Position numbers and translations under genes: made by a program. Of a stretch of 64,000 nt of DNA, positions 32,150-41,257 are shown in pieces (position 1 is the first letter of the stretch; each line of letters starts with the position of its first letter). The notes under the pieces are model-generated. The model was not told the DNA's origin, made no database searches, and was given only the letters and a program-made list of their open reading frames with translations. The stretch comes from Neisseria sp. Marseille-Q5346 (GTDB lineage Bacteria > Pseudomonadota > Gammaproteobacteria > Burkholderiales > Neisseriaceae). The stretch is taken from positions 1,302,001 through 1,366,000 of the forward strand of contig NZ_OX336253.1 in the NCBI RefSeq assembly GCF_946902045.1, read 5' to 3'.

Positions 32150-33772
32150 ATGAAGTCCAAAGAGTTTTTAAAGTCGCTTGCCGAATACGCCGCCCAACTC
32201 CGCCAAATCATTGAGGCAGAGGTGGACGGCTTCGACGCATCGACTGCTGCCATTGCAGAGCGTCGGGCGAAGGTATTAGACCCGGTCAACGGTTACGAGT
32301 ATTTTGTCAATACCTATTTCCCGCACTATGTACGATCGCCTGAAAAGTCGCTGCTGCACAAGTTTTTATTTTCCCGACTGCCCGAAATCTTGAGGTCGTC
32401 TGAAGGCATCAACGAGGCAACCGCCGCCCCGCGCGGCGAGGCGAAATCGACGCTGGTTACGCAACTGTTTACGCTTTGGTGCGTGGTGACGGGGCGCAAG
32501 CATTACGCGGTCATCGTGATGGACAGTATCGACCAAGCCTATCCCATGCTGGAGGCAATCAAGGCGGAACTTGAGTTCAACCCGCGCCTTAAAACCGACT
32601 TTCCGGAGGCTTGCGGACAGGGTCGCGTTTGGCAGGCGGGGACGGCGGTAACGGCAAACGAAGTCAAAATCCAAGTGGCGGGCAGTGGCAAAAAGTTGCG
32701 CGGTCTGCGCCACGGCCCATACCGCCCCGACCTCGCCGTCCTCGACGATATCGAGAACGACGAACAGGTGCGCAACCCCGAGCAACGCGACAAACTCGAA
32801 ACATGGCTGAAAAAAGCCGTCCTCGCCTTGGGTGGCGCGGGGCAGAAGTTTGACGTGATTTATATCGGCACCATCCTGCACTACGACAGCGTGCTGAACC
32901 GAACGTTGAACAACCCGTTTTGGCACGCGACCAAGTTTAAAGCCATGCTCGAATGGCCTGACCGCATGGACTTGTGGGACAGGTGGGAGGAGCTTTACCG
33001 CAACGACGGCGAAGAGGTGGCGCAGGCGTTTTATCTCGCCAACAAAGATGAGATGGAGCGTGGCGCGGTCACTTCTTGGGCGGCTCGCGGCGTGTTGGCA
33101 CTGATGAAAATCCGCGCCCGAGACGGTCATGCGACGTTTGATTCGGAATATCAGAATGATCCGGTTGCTGGTGAGGCCGCGCCGTTTGCGAACAGCCTGA
33201 ATTTTTGGGTCAATCGTGATTCGGATTGGATTTTTTATGGTGCGTGCGACCCGAGTTTGGGCAAGGCCGGCAACAGCCGTGACCCGTCTGCGTTGTGTAT
33301 CGGCGGGTACAACCGCCGCACGGGTGTGTTGGATGTGGTGGAGGCTCTGATTAAGAAACGCCTGCCGGACAAGATTATTTCAGACATTATCGAACTGCAA
33401 CGGCGGTACCGCTGTGTGTTGTGGGGCATTGAGACGGTGCAGTTTCAGGAGTTTTTAAAGACTGAGCTGGTCAAACGCGGCGCGGCTGCCGGCATCCCGA
33501 TTCCGGCACGCGGTATCAAGCCGAGTGCAGACAAACTGCTCCGTATCGAGAGCCTGCAACCGTATATGCAAAACGGCCAAATCCGTTTGCACGCCAGTCA
33601 AAGCACACTGATTGACCAATTCCGCCATTTTCCGATGGCAGACCATGACGACGGCCCTGATGCCGTGCATATGCTGTGGGGTTTGGTACAAAGCAGCGCG
33701 ACTGTCGGCGGCTATATTGCCGTGCCTAGAGAGCATGGCTTATCCGGACGGATGGGTAGCGGCGCATGGTAA
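32150..33772 (+). CDS. Terminase large subunit (Mu gp28-like)
   Basis: 540 aa. The ATPase part has a Walker A-like RGEAKST (about 93-99) and Walker B LAVLDDIEND. The nuclease part has GACDPSLG and MADHDDGPDAVHML with conserved Asp residues. It drives headful DNA packaging. A TTG frame start at 32129 overlaps the previous gene; the ATG at 32150 is preferred. Confidence 0.95.
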   Translation: MKSKEFLKSLAEYAAQLRQIIEAEVDGFDASTAAIAERRAKVLDPVNGYEYFVNTYFPHYVRSPEKSLLHKFLFSRLPEILRSSEGINEATAAPRGEAKSTLVTQLFTLWCVVTGRKHYAVIVMDSIDQAYPMLEAIKAELEFNPRLKTDFPEACGQGRVWQAGTAVTANEVKIQVAGSGKKLRGLRHGPYRPDLAVLDDIENDEQVRNPEQRDKLETWLKKAVLALGGAGQKFDVIYIGTILHYDSVLNRTLNNPFWHATKFKAMLEWPDRMDLWDRWEELYRNDGEEVAQAFYLANKDEMERGAVTSWAARGVLALMKIRARDGHATFDSEYQNDPVAGEAAPFANSLNFWVNRDSDWIFYGACDPSLGKAGNSRDPSALCIGGYNRRTGVLDVVEALIKKRLPDKIISDIIELQRRYRCVLWGIETVQFQEFLKTELVKRGAAAGIPIPARGIKPSADKLLRIESLQPYMQNGQIRLHASQSTLIDQFRHFPMADHDDGPDAVHMLWGLVQSSATVGGYIAVPREHGLSGRMGSGAW

Positions 33773-33819
33773 AACTGACACGGGATACAGCCTGCTAAGG
33801 AGTGGCACGGCTGAAAATG

Positions 33820-33844
33820 GGGCAAGTTTAACTTGCCCTTTTTT
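33820..33844 (+). terminator. Terminator-like hairpin before the portal gene
   Basis: GGGCAAGT (33820-33827) pairs with ACTTGCCC (33831-33838) followed by a T-run that runs up to the portal start. It may reset transcription between packaging and head genes. Confidence 0.8.
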
Positions 33845-33849
33845 ACGTC

Positions 33850-35403
33850 ATGAAAAACCTACTCCGTGCGTTGTTTAGTAAAGCCGCACCTAAAACGCCC
33901 GATAAACAATCCCAAACGGCAGATATCGTTAAAAACCGCACTACCCATGAGCATCCGAGCAAAGGGATGACTCCGCAGTCGCTCCATCGGATTTTGGAAG
34001 ATGCGGAAAACGGCGATATTCAGGCGCAGTCCGAACTCTTTGTCGATATTGAGGAGAAGGACGGCCATATCTTTTCGGAGATGAGCAAACGCAAGCGCGC
34101 GGTAATCGGCTTGGATTGGAATATTGTTCCGCCTCCGAACAGCGGCGAAGCGGAACGGAAGCTGGCCGAAGAGGTTGATGGCTGGCTCAATCAGATGACC
34201 GATTTAGAGGATATGATGTTTGACCTTTTGGACGCGGTCGGACACGGCTTCGCCTGCGTGGAAATCGAATGGGAAAACCTTGGTTCGTTATGGTTGCCCA
34301 AGGCATTCCATCATCGTCCGCAGGCTTGGTTTAAGGTCAATGCAATGGATGAGGTGTTGCTGCGCAAAGACGGCAGCCCAGATGGCGAAAAGTTGTGGGA
34401 TTTGGGCTGGATTGTCCATAAGCACCGCAGCCGGTCGGGTATTTTAGCAAGAAGCGGTTTGATGCGCACGCTGGTGTGGCCTTATTTGTTTAAGAATTAC
34501 TCGGTGCGTGATTTGGCCGAGTTTTTGGAGATTTACGGCCTGCCGACCCGAATCGGTAAATATGCCTCCGGTGCGGACGACAAAGATAAGCTCACCCTTT
34601 TGAATGCGGTACGCGAAATCGGCCATAACGCGGCGGGGATTATCCCTGAAACCATGCAGATTGAGCTGCTCAACGCGGCCAACGGCAGCGCGGATCCGTT
34701 TCAGGCAATGATTGATTGGGCGGATAAAACGTCTTCAAAAGCGATTTTAGGCGGCACGCTGACCAGCCAGGCTGACGGCAAGACTGCTACCAATGCGCTG
34801 GGGCAAATCCATAACGAGGTGCGCCATGATTTGCTGGTGTCCGATGCCAAACAACTGGCCGGCACATTGACGCGCCAATTGATCCTGCCATTGTTGCAGC
34901 TCAATAAAGGCAATGTCGATGTTTCACGTCTGCCGCGCTTTGTGTTCGATACGCAAGTGCCTGAAGATTTGACGGTGTACTCCGACTCTTTGCCTAAATT
35001 GGTGGAAATCGGTATGAAGATTCCGTTGTCGTGGGCGCAGGAAAAATTGGCCATTCCTTTGGCTTCCGAAGACGAGCCGGTATTGGCTTTTCAAACCGGC
35101 GTTAAAACGGATTTAAAAAACGCTTCTCTAAGCTACCGCCGTGTGGCTTTGAGTAAAACTGGCGAGATTGTCGGCGCGGCGCAGGCGGATTTGGATAATG
35201 CGGACTTGAGCAAAGTGGCCTTGCCAGAAATGATTGAGCCGTTTTTACGCGGCTTAGGCCAGGCTTTGGCCGAGGGTGATAGTTATGAGGATGTGCAGGA
35301 GCGTTTACTGCGCGTTTATCCCGACCTGACTGCCGAGCAATTTCAGACGGCCTTGGCGCGTGTGGTTTTTGTGTCGGACTTATGGGGACGGATGAATGGC
35401 TGA
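33850..35403 (+). CDS. Portal protein (Mu gp29, DUF935)
   Basis: 517 aa. It matches the DUF935 portal family: SEMSKRKRAVIGLDWNIVPP, FLEIYGLPTRIGKYASGA and ILGGTLTSQADGK. Portals form the dodecameric DNA gate in the capsid vertex. It overlaps the MuF gene by 8 bp. Confidence 0.95.
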   Translation: MKNLLRALFSKAAPKTPDKQSQTADIVKNRTTHEHPSKGMTPQSLHRILEDAENGDIQAQSELFVDIEEKDGHIFSEMSKRKRAVIGLDWNIVPPPNSGEAERKLAEEVDGWLNQMTDLEDMMFDLLDAVGHGFACVEIEWENLGSLWLPKAFHHRPQAWFKVNAMDEVLLRKDGSPDGEKLWDLGWIVHKHRSRSGILARSGLMRTLVWPYLFKNYSVRDLAEFLEIYGLPTRIGKYASGADDKDKLTLLNAVREIGHNAAGIIPETMQIELLNAANGSADPFQAMIDWADKTSSKAILGGTLTSQADGKTATNALGQIHNEVRHDLLVSDAKQLAGTLTRQLILPLLQLNKGNVDVSRLPRFVFDTQVPEDLTVYSDSLPKLVEIGMKIPLSWAQEKLAIPLASEDEPVLAFQTGVKTDLKNASLSYRRVALSKTGEIVGAAQADLDNADLSKVALPEMIEPFLRGLGQALAEGDSYEDVQERLLRVYPDLTAEQFQTALARVVFVSDLWGRMNG

Positions 35404-36733
35404 TTTGAGCTACGCATTCGGCCTTGAGCCTGAACAGGCCGTCAAGTATTTTGAGGGGCTGGGCTTTAATGTGCCGTCCGATTGGAAAGTAACGTGGAAC
35501 GAAGCACAGGCTAAGGCACGGGCGATTGCGGGCATTCACAAGCAGGATATTGTCGCGCAAATCCACGGTGCTTTGTATGAAAGCCTGAAAAACGGTACGT
35601 CATTTGAGAAATTCCGTGATGATGTGGCAGGCCGTCTGAAACAGCATGATTGGCAGCTGCTGAAAGATGGCGACATCGTGCATATAAACACCGGCGAGGT
35701 GGACGGTAAAGGCATTACTGTACACCGCTTGGAAACTATTTTCCGTACGCAAATGCAGTCGGCCTATATGGCCGGGCATTGGCAGGCTCTTGAAGATGGT
35801 CGGGACTCTGCGCCCTGGTTGCAGTATTCGGCCATTCTTGACAGCCGTACCCGACAGAGCCACGCTGCGGCGCATGGCGCGGTGTATCACATCGACGACC
35901 CGTTTTGGGATTACTTCTATCCTCCCAACGGCTTTAACTGCCGCTGTACCGTACGGGCGTTTTCAGACCGTGACTTGAAGCGGCGCAATCTGTTGCCGCA
36001 AAAGGCACAACTGGAAGATACGGAAGTGGTGGTCAACCGCAAGGGCGACACCCGCCCGGCCAAGGCGGTGAAGCTGGCCGACGGCAGTCGCTTTTATACT
36101 GATGCAGGTTTTCAGAACAATGTGGGTAAAAGCCATTTGGCCAACTTGGGGCAGTTGCAGATGCAGCGTGCAGTGGAACTGCCGCCAAAGCTGGCGAGCG
36201 TGGCGATTCAGGAAGCTTTAAAAGAGCCGAAATGGAGGGCCGCCATATCTAAACAAGCATCGGAAATGGTTGATCGGGTAAATATGGAGAAATTTGCCAG
36301 GGGCGAAATGCTGTATATCGGAGCGTTGACTCCGTCGGTATTGGAAGCTCTGGCCGCAAAGAATGTCTATCCGCAATCAGCTGTGATCGCGATGAGTGAT
36401 GAGCGAATATTACACGCGCTGCGGAACAGTAAAAATAAACCGTTGCCTTTGGCATTTTGGAAAGACCTGCCAGAACAGCTGCAAAATCCGGAGGCAATAC
36501 TCATTGGCACGGCAGGCCGCAATGCCGATGGCCAGCAGTTTCTGTTGTTTGTATATCCGGGAGTGAATAACAAAGGGAAATTGGTTGTGACTGTGGATTA
36601 TCAGGCTAAGGCAAGAAACCCCTATACCGGCAAAAAAGAAGCGGTTGCCGTCAATATGGTTAATACAGGAAATTATGCTGAAGATGGGGATATTTATAAA
36701 AATGACAGATATGAATTAATCTGGAAGAAATAA
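35396..36733 (+). CDS. MuF head-morphogenesis protein with C-terminal nuclease-like (PBECR-type) domain
   Basis: 445 aa. The N-terminal two thirds is a MuF/SPP1-gp7 minor head domain, ending in the GFNCRCTVRAFSDRDL signature (about 180-195). The C-terminal part (about 300-445: MSDERILHAL..., LPLAFWKDLPEQL, LVVTVDYQAKA, YELIWKK) resembles the phage Barnase-EndoU-ColicinE5/D-RelE-like nuclease group fused to MuF proteins. It could be delivered with phage DNA as a toxin. The nuclease assignment is from memory of the family and unverified. Confidence 0.88.
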   Translation: MADLSYAFGLEPEQAVKYFEGLGFNVPSDWKVTWNEAQAKARAIAGIHKQDIVAQIHGALYESLKNGTSFEKFRDDVAGRLKQHDWQLLKDGDIVHINTGEVDGKGITVHRLETIFRTQMQSAYMAGHWQALEDGRDSAPWLQYSAILDSRTRQSHAAAHGAVYHIDDPFWDYFYPPNGFNCRCTVRAFSDRDLKRRNLLPQKAQLEDTEVVVNRKGDTRPAKAVKLADGSRFYTDAGFQNNVGKSHLANLGQLQMQRAVELPPKLASVAIQEALKEPKWRAAISKQASEMVDRVNMEKFARGEMLYIGALTPSVLEALAAKNVYPQSAVIAMSDERILHALRNSKNKPLPLAFWKDLPEQLQNPEAILIGTAGRNADGQQFLLFVYPGVNNKGKLVVTVDYQAKARNPYTGKKEAVAVNMVNTGNYAEDGDIYKNDRYELIWKK

Positions 36734-36823
36734 CCAAGTTGGCGGCTTTGCCTGATTCGAACAGGATAAAACAGCGGATAAACCACCGAGGCCATTCCAG
36801 TTGGCGACCCGCCGACAACTTGG
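36734..36823 (+). other. Long-range inverted repeat after the MuF gene
   Basis: CCAAGTTG-GCGG (36734-36745) can pair with CCGC-CGA-CAACTTGG (36809-36823) around about 60 nt. The gap has no start codon with a good ribosome site. A structured RNA or processing element is possible. Confidence 0.4.
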
Positions 36824-36842
36824 CATTAGGGATAATATACTG

Positions 36843-37337
36843 ATGATTGAGATAAAAATCAACACAGACGCACTGCAAAACAGCTTAAATACCATTGCGC
36901 AACGTACAAGCAATACCCAGCCATTGATGACACAGCTTGCCCGCATCATGCGCAACGCTGTGCTGGACAACTTCGAGGCAGGCGGCCGCCCCGCGTGGGC
37001 TCCGCGCAAGTATCCGTCCGTGCGTGAGGGATCGGGGCTGTTGCAGGCCAGTGGGCGTTTGCGCAATTCAATTACGCAGAACAGTACGGCCACGGAAGCC
37101 GTGGTCGGTACCAATGTGGAATATGCGGCCATTCATAACTTCGGCGGACAAACTGCACCGCATACGATATTGCCGAAAAACGGCAAAGCCTTAAAATTCG
37201 GCGGACGGTTTGCCAAACGCGTCAATCACCCTGGCAGTAAGATTCCTGCACGTCCGTTTATGGTTCTTCAACCTGACGACGAACAGGCTTTAGTCGATGC
37301 GGTAAATGATTACTTGGATGCCGCTCTCGGCAATTAA
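36843..37337 (+). CDS. Phage virion morphogenesis protein (gpG, Mu gp31)
   Basis: 164 aa. PAWAPRKYPSVREGSGLLQASGRLRNSI and VEYAAIHNFGGQTAP are typical of the gpG/HK97-gp10-like family. The ATG at 36843 follows AGGGA; the upstream frame (36801) lies in the inverted repeat region. Confidence 0.92.
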   Translation: MIEIKINTDALQNSLNTIAQRTSNTQPLMTQLARIMRNAVLDNFEAGGRPAWAPRKYPSVREGSGLLQASGRLRNSITQNSTATEAVVGTNVEYAAIHNFGGQTAPHTILPKNGKALKFGGRFAKRVNHPGSKIPARPFMVLQPDDEQALVDAVNDYLDAALGN

Positions 37338-37340
37338 AAC

Positions 37341-37374
37341 AAAAGCCGTCTGAAATTGCACACAGACGGCTTTT
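37341..37374 (+). terminator. Terminator after gpG
   Basis: AAAAGCCGTCTG (37341-37352) pairs with CAGACGGCTTTT (37363-37374): a shortened DUS-type hairpin. Confidence 0.8.
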
Positions 37375-37536
37375 ATATATCTTTCCCTTATCTACCCTTT
37401 CCCGAAACGTTTAAATCAATCTGTGAGGGGCTTAAAAGGCTTCTGAAACGGTTTTAAACATACTCTCTTTCCCATTCCCCGCTATTTCTCATTTTCGTTC
37501 CTTACTGACAGTGATTCAGCCTCTTGTGCCGGCTTG
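37375..37536. other. Non-coding gap before the head protease gene
   Basis: About 160 bp after the terminator with no plausible gene. It probably holds a late promoter for the capsid genes, but I could not identify its elements. Confidence 0.4.
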
Positions 37537-38610
37537 ATGGCTCATGATTCGGCAATGGATACAAAAACCTTTCTTGCCGCCTTATCTGCCGCCAAAGTCG
37601 GAAATACGGACGGCCTTATCAAAATCGTACCCAAAGGTCAATTTGCACCAGTCGACGGGCGCACCGATACAGGCGTGGCGCACTGGACGATGACTGCCTC
37701 TTTGGCGCAGCAAATCATTGCCGCCTTTGATGCCGGACAAACAGACCTTGTTGTGGACTACGAACACGCCACACTGAAAGCTGCGGAAACCGGACAGCAA
37801 AATCCTGCTGCCGGTTGGATCAGCAAATATGTGTGGGATGACGATCGCGGTCTGATGGGCGAAGTGAAATGGACACAGCGCGCAAAAGACATGATAGACA
37901 GCGGCGAATACCGCTATCTGTCGCCGGTTCTCGAATACGACACATTGGGCAATGTGCGCGGGCTGCACAGTGTGGCGTTGACCAATTCGCCTGCGCTGGA
38001 CGGCATGGCTCTGGCTGCATTGAGCCGCCAAAACTCTATCAACCCCAAACAGGAAACAAGTATGAACAAGGAAGCTTTAATCAAGCTCTTGGGCTTGGCG
38101 GCAGATGCCGACGATAAAGCCATTGAAGCGGCTTTGGCCGAAGCACAAGAAAAGCTGGGCGGTAAAACGCTGGCCGAAGCACTGGCCGAACACAAAGACG
38201 AACCGCAAGGCGGCGAAGGCGGTAAAGGCGATGCCGGCAAGCCCGAAGACAATCCGCAAGGCGGTAATGCCGACGACGGCGAAGTTGCCGAACTGAAAGC
38301 CCAAGTGGCTGCGTTGAGCAAGAAAGTGATTGCAATGGAAGTGGGCGGTACTTCAGACGGCCTGATCCGTGCCGCTCTTTCAGACGGCCGCCTGCTGCCG
38401 CATCAAGAAGCATCGGCACGACAACTGGCTGCCAAAGACCCAGAGGCATTTAAGAATCTGATGGAAGGCAGTTTGAAATTGGCCGCGTTGAGTAAAACAC
38501 AAACCGGTGGCAAAGGCGCTGAAGGCAGTGAGCCTGCGTTGACTCCGGAAGAAATCGAAGTGGCCAAGCAATTGGGCATTTCAGCCGAAGATTATCAAAA
38601 AGCCAAATAA
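37537..38610 (+). CDS. Mu-like head maturation protease with scaffold domain (gpI)
   Basis: 357 aa. The N-terminal protease domain (about 1-165) has VDYEHATLKAAETGQQNPAAGWI and YLSPVLEYDTLGNVRGLHSVALTNSPAL, hallmarks of the Mu I protease family. The C-terminal part is a charged, helical scaffold. A TTG one codon earlier or ATG at 37555 are alternative starts. The nested scaffold gene starts in-frame at 38062. Confidence 0.94.
   Translation: MAHDSAMDTKTFLAALSAAKVGNTDGLIKIVPKGQFAPVDGRTDTGVAHWTMTASLAQQIIAAFDAGQTDLVVDYEHATLKAAETGQQNPAAGWISKYVWDDDRGLMGEVKWTQRAKDMIDSGEYRYLSPVLEYDTLGNVRGLHSVALTNSPALDGMALAALSRQNSINPKQETSMNKEALIKLLGLAADADDKAIEAALAEAQEKLGGKTLAEALAEHKDEPQGGEGGKGDAGKPEDNPQGGNADDGEVAELKAQVAALSKKVIAMEVGGTSDGLIRAALSDGRLLPHQEASARQLAAKDPEAFKNLMEGSLKLAALSKTQTGGKGAEGSEPALTPEEIEVAKQLGISAEDYQKAK
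38062..38610 (+). CDS. Nested capsid scaffold protein (gpZ-like)
   Basis: 182 aa, in the same frame as the protease. The internal ATG is preceded by AGGAAA with good spacing. The product is acidic and helical (AADADDKAIEAALAEAQEKL), like Mu Z, which arises the same way by internal initiation in gene I. Confidence 0.8.
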   Translation: MNKEALIKLLGLAADADDKAIEAALAEAQEKLGGKTLAEALAEHKDEPQGGEGGKGDAGKPEDNPQGGNADDGEVAELKAQVAALSKKVIAMEVGGTSDGLIRAALSDGRLLPHQEASARQLAAKDPEAFKNLMEGSLKLAALSKTQTGGKGAEGSEPALTPEEIEVAKQLGISAEDYQKAK

Positions 38611-38632
38611 GGCTTTAAACAAGGATTAAAGC

Positions 38633-39535
38633 ATGATTATCACTCCAGATACACTGAAAGCGCTGTTTACCGGCTTTAAGAAAAACTTCCAAGACGGCCT
38701 GAAAATGGCGGACAGCCAATACAAGGAAATCGCCACTGTTATTCCGTCCTCTACTGCTTCCAATACTTACGGCTGGCTCGGTCAATGGCCTGCCTTCCGC
38801 GAATGGGTGGGCGACCGCGTATTTCAAGATATGAAGGCACACGGCTATGCCATCACTAACAAGCATTTTGAAAGTTCGGTCAAGGTCAACCGTAACGACA
38901 TCGAAGACGACAATGTCGGCATTTACGCGCCGATGATGACCGAAATGGGCCGTGCTTCCGCCGTTCATCCTGACGAATTGGTATTTGCCCTGCTGAAAAA
39001 CGCGCATGCTACGTTGTGTTATGACGGTCAGAACTTCTTCGACAACGACCACCCGGTATATGAAAAAGTCGATGGCACCGGCCAATCCACCACTGTATCC
39101 AATATTTTCACCGGTACCGAAGCCGCTTGGTATTTGCTGGATACATCACGCGCCCTGAAACCTCTGATTTATCAGGAACGCAAGCCTAAGCAGTTCACTG
39201 CCATGACCGCCGCTACCGACGAAGGCGTATTTATGCGCAACGAATACCGCTACGGCGTGGACGGCCGTTGTAATGTTGGTTTGGGCTTCTGGCAAATGGC
39301 GGCTAAGTCGCAAGAAACCCTGGATGCCGAAGGTTTTGAAAAGGCTTACAACGCAATGGTCAGCCTGAAAGGCGACGGCGGCCGACCGCTGGGTATCCGC
39401 CCGAATGTGCTGCTGGTTCCTCCTTCTTTGGAAAACGCCGCCAAAAAATTAGTGGAAGGCGACCGCCTGGATAGTGGTGCGTACAACCCGAACAAAGGCA
39501 AATGCAAGGTAATCGTATCTCCTTGGTTGCTGTAA
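38633..39535 (+). CDS. Major capsid protein (gpT, Mu gp34)
   Basis: 300 aa. FKKNFQDGLKMADSQYKEIATVIPSST, YGWLGQWPAFREWVGDR and NPNKGKCKVIVSPWL match Mu-like major head subunit gpT. AAGGA precedes the ATG. It follows the protease/scaffold gene as in Mu. Confidence 0.96.
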   Translation: MIITPDTLKALFTGFKKNFQDGLKMADSQYKEIATVIPSSTASNTYGWLGQWPAFREWVGDRVFQDMKAHGYAITNKHFESSVKVNRNDIEDDNVGIYAPMMTEMGRASAVHPDELVFALLKNAHATLCYDGQNFFDNDHPVYEKVDGTGQSTTVSNIFTGTEAAWYLLDTSRALKPLIYQERKPKQFTAMTAATDEGVFMRNEYRYGVDGRCNVGLGFWQMAAKSQETLDAEGFEKAYNAMVSLKGDGGRPLGIRPNVLLVPPSLENAAKKLVEGDRLDSGAYNPNKGKCKVIVSPWLL

Positions 39536-39546
39536 CCCTTTAGATA

Positions 39547-39563
39547 GGCGGGCTCTGCCCGCC
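39547..39563 (+). promoter_or_regulatory. GGCGGG/CCCGCC hairpin upstream of gp35-like gene
   Basis: GGCGGG-CTCTG-CCCGCC directly before the ribosome site of the next gene. Similar hairpins occur at 23492 and 24997. It may stabilise the abundant capsid mRNA 3' end. Confidence 0.45.
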
Positions 39564-39576
39564 GAAAGGATAAGAA

Positions 39577-40002
39577 ATGGCAAAAGTAAAAAACGAAGAT
39601 GAAAAAACCGAGCAAACGGTTGGCGCAACTGTGGATGTAAACCCCGAAGACGTTAAGTTGCAGGCGTTTCTTGAGGCTGAAGTCGAAAAATTGAACGCCG
39701 AGCTTGAAGCTGCACGTATGCGTATCGCCGAATTAGAAGCTCAATTGGAACAGGCCGCAAGCCCTGCCGTTGAAGCGGCAGAAGCACAAGAACGCTATCA
39801 GGCAGGCGGTGAAGCGGCGGCAGATGCCGAAGTGGTTGCCATCAAATCCAAACATGGCCATGCGTTTTGGCGCAGCGGGTATCACGTTCAACCGCATTTT
39901 ACCTTCGTGAAACGTGCCGATTTTGAGCCCGAAGCGTGGGAGCGCCTGCTGTCCGAACCGATGGCTGTTGTTTGTGAAGCCTTGTCTGTGGAGCATGATT
40001 AA
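39577..40002 (+). CDS. Mu gp35-like coiled-coil head protein
   Basis: 141 aa. An acidic coiled coil (about 28-65) precedes a small C-terminal domain (AFWRSGYHVQPHFTFVKRADFEPEAWERLLSEPM) like that of FluMu gp35/HI1506. It overlaps the next gene by 1 bp. Confidence 0.82.
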   Translation: MAKVKNEDEKTEQTVGATVDVNPEDVKLQAFLEAEVEKLNAELEAARMRIAELEAQLEQAASPAVEAAEAQERYQAGGEAAADAEVVAIKSKHGHAFWRSGYHVQPHFTFVKRADFEPEAWERLLSEPMAVVCEALSVEHD

Positions 40003-40427
40003 TGGCTTACGCAACGATTGCCGATTTGGTAGCGCGTTATACCGAGCCGACGATTGCAGGTCTGACCGACCTGACGCGCTTGGGAAGCGTGAATGCCGAA
40101 ATTGCGCAACAAGGTTTGGATGATGCCTCCGCCGAAATCGACGGCTATCTGGCATCACGTTATGAATTGCCGTTGCCTACCCCTGTGCGCCTGTTGAGCC
40201 TTTATTGCTGCGACATTGCCGTTTACCGTTTGGCAACGGGCAAGCGCCAACTGACAGAAGATATGGTGCACCGATATGAGGCGGCGATTGCGTATCTCAA
40301 ATTGGTGGCATCAGGCAAGGCTGGTTTGGGTGTGGCTGAAAATGCCGACCCCAAGCCGACCGTGCAAGGTGATGCGGTAATGTTTGCCGCCAAGGAAAAG
40401 GTGTTCGGCCGTGATAGCGTCTATTGA
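40002..40427 (+). CDS. Head-tail connector protein (Mu gp36, DUF1320)
   Basis: 141 aa. MAYATIADLVARYTEPTIAGLTDL and IDGYLASRYELPLPTPVRLLSLYCCDIAVYRLA are DUF1320 signatures. It overlaps the next gene by 17 bp. Confidence 0.93.
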   Translation: MAYATIADLVARYTEPTIAGLTDLTRLGSVNAEIAQQGLDDASAEIDGYLASRYELPLPTPVRLLSLYCCDIAVYRLATGKRQLTEDMVHRYEAAIAYLKLVASGKAGLGVAENADPKPTVQGDAVMFAAKEKVFGRDSVY

Positions 40428-41082
40428 ACAAGCCATCAAACAGCGTCTTTCAGACGGCCTTGGCCAAATGGTCAGCGGTGTGCATACATACGGTGGCGAA
40501 TTTGACGGCGAAGGCTTGGCTCAAGTGGTCAACCAGTTCCCCGCCGTTTGGGTCATGTTTGCCGGCATTACCGACAGCGAGCCCCATGATACGCGCCGAA
40601 CACGCTACCAAGTCACTGGTCACTTTTCTGTCTTGGTCGGCGACCGTGCCAGCGGCAGCGAGGCGGATAGCCGCTTCGGCGGTTTACACCGAAACGATGT
40701 CGGCACTTACCGGCTGATGCAGGCCGTGCGCCTGTTGCTGATCAATCAGACTATGGGTTTGTGTATAGGCCGTCTAAAGCCGGGCAAAGCAAAAAGCCTG
40801 TTTTCTAAACAAATGGAGTTGGACGCAATCAGCGTATTTGCGCTGGATTTTGAAACGCATTGGTTAGAAGACGCACTGCGAGACGGCGATTGGCCACGGC
40901 CTACGGTTTCAGACGAACAACAGGCGCAAGTATATGCCGACGTATCCGAATACCAAGGCCGTACTGATCCAGAACATCCTGACTTTAAAGGCGCAAACCT
41001 TGAGCTGCGTATCCCGCCCAAAAACCCAAACCAACCCGCCGATATGGCGGCCACCGTTAAAACCGAGGTAAAACATGACTGA
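40411..41082 (+). CDS. Mu gp37-like protein (DUF1834)
   Basis: 223 aa from a GTG start at 40411 (IASIEQAIKQRLSDG...), which fits family starts better than the ATG at 40384. It is a tail completion or head-tail joining protein in Mu order. It overlaps the next gene by 8 bp. Confidence 0.85.
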   Translation: MIASIEQAIKQRLSDGLGQMVSGVHTYGGEFDGEGLAQVVNQFPAVWVMFAGITDSEPHDTRRTRYQVTGHFSVLVGDRASGSEADSRFGGLHRNDVGTYRLMQAVRLLLINQTMGLCIGRLKPGKAKSLFSKQMELDAISVFALDFETHWLEDALRDGDWPRPTVSDEQQAQVYADVSEYQGRTDPEHPDFKGANLELRIPPKNPNQPADMAATVKTEVKHD

Positions 41083-41257
41083 AACCATTAAAGTTCGTGC
41101 CGCCGCAGGTCTGCAAGTACCTATGGCAGGCAAGCCACATGAATATATTACCGACCAAGAAACGGTCGAAGTGCCGAATGCCGCGTATTACCTGCGCTGT
41201 ATTCACTACGGCGACTTGGTTATTGTTGAGGACAAACCGAAAGGCAACAAATCATGA
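41075..41257 (+). CDS. DUF2635 protein (Mu gp38)
   Basis: 60 aa. MTETIKVRAAAGLQVPMAGKPHEYI...VPNAAYYLRCIHYGDLVIV fits DUF2635, found just before the sheath gene in Mu-like phages. It overlaps the sheath start by 4 bp. Confidence 0.88.
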   Translation: MTETIKVRAAAGLQVPMAGKPHEYITDQETVEVPNAAYYLRCIHYGDLVIVEDKPKGNKS

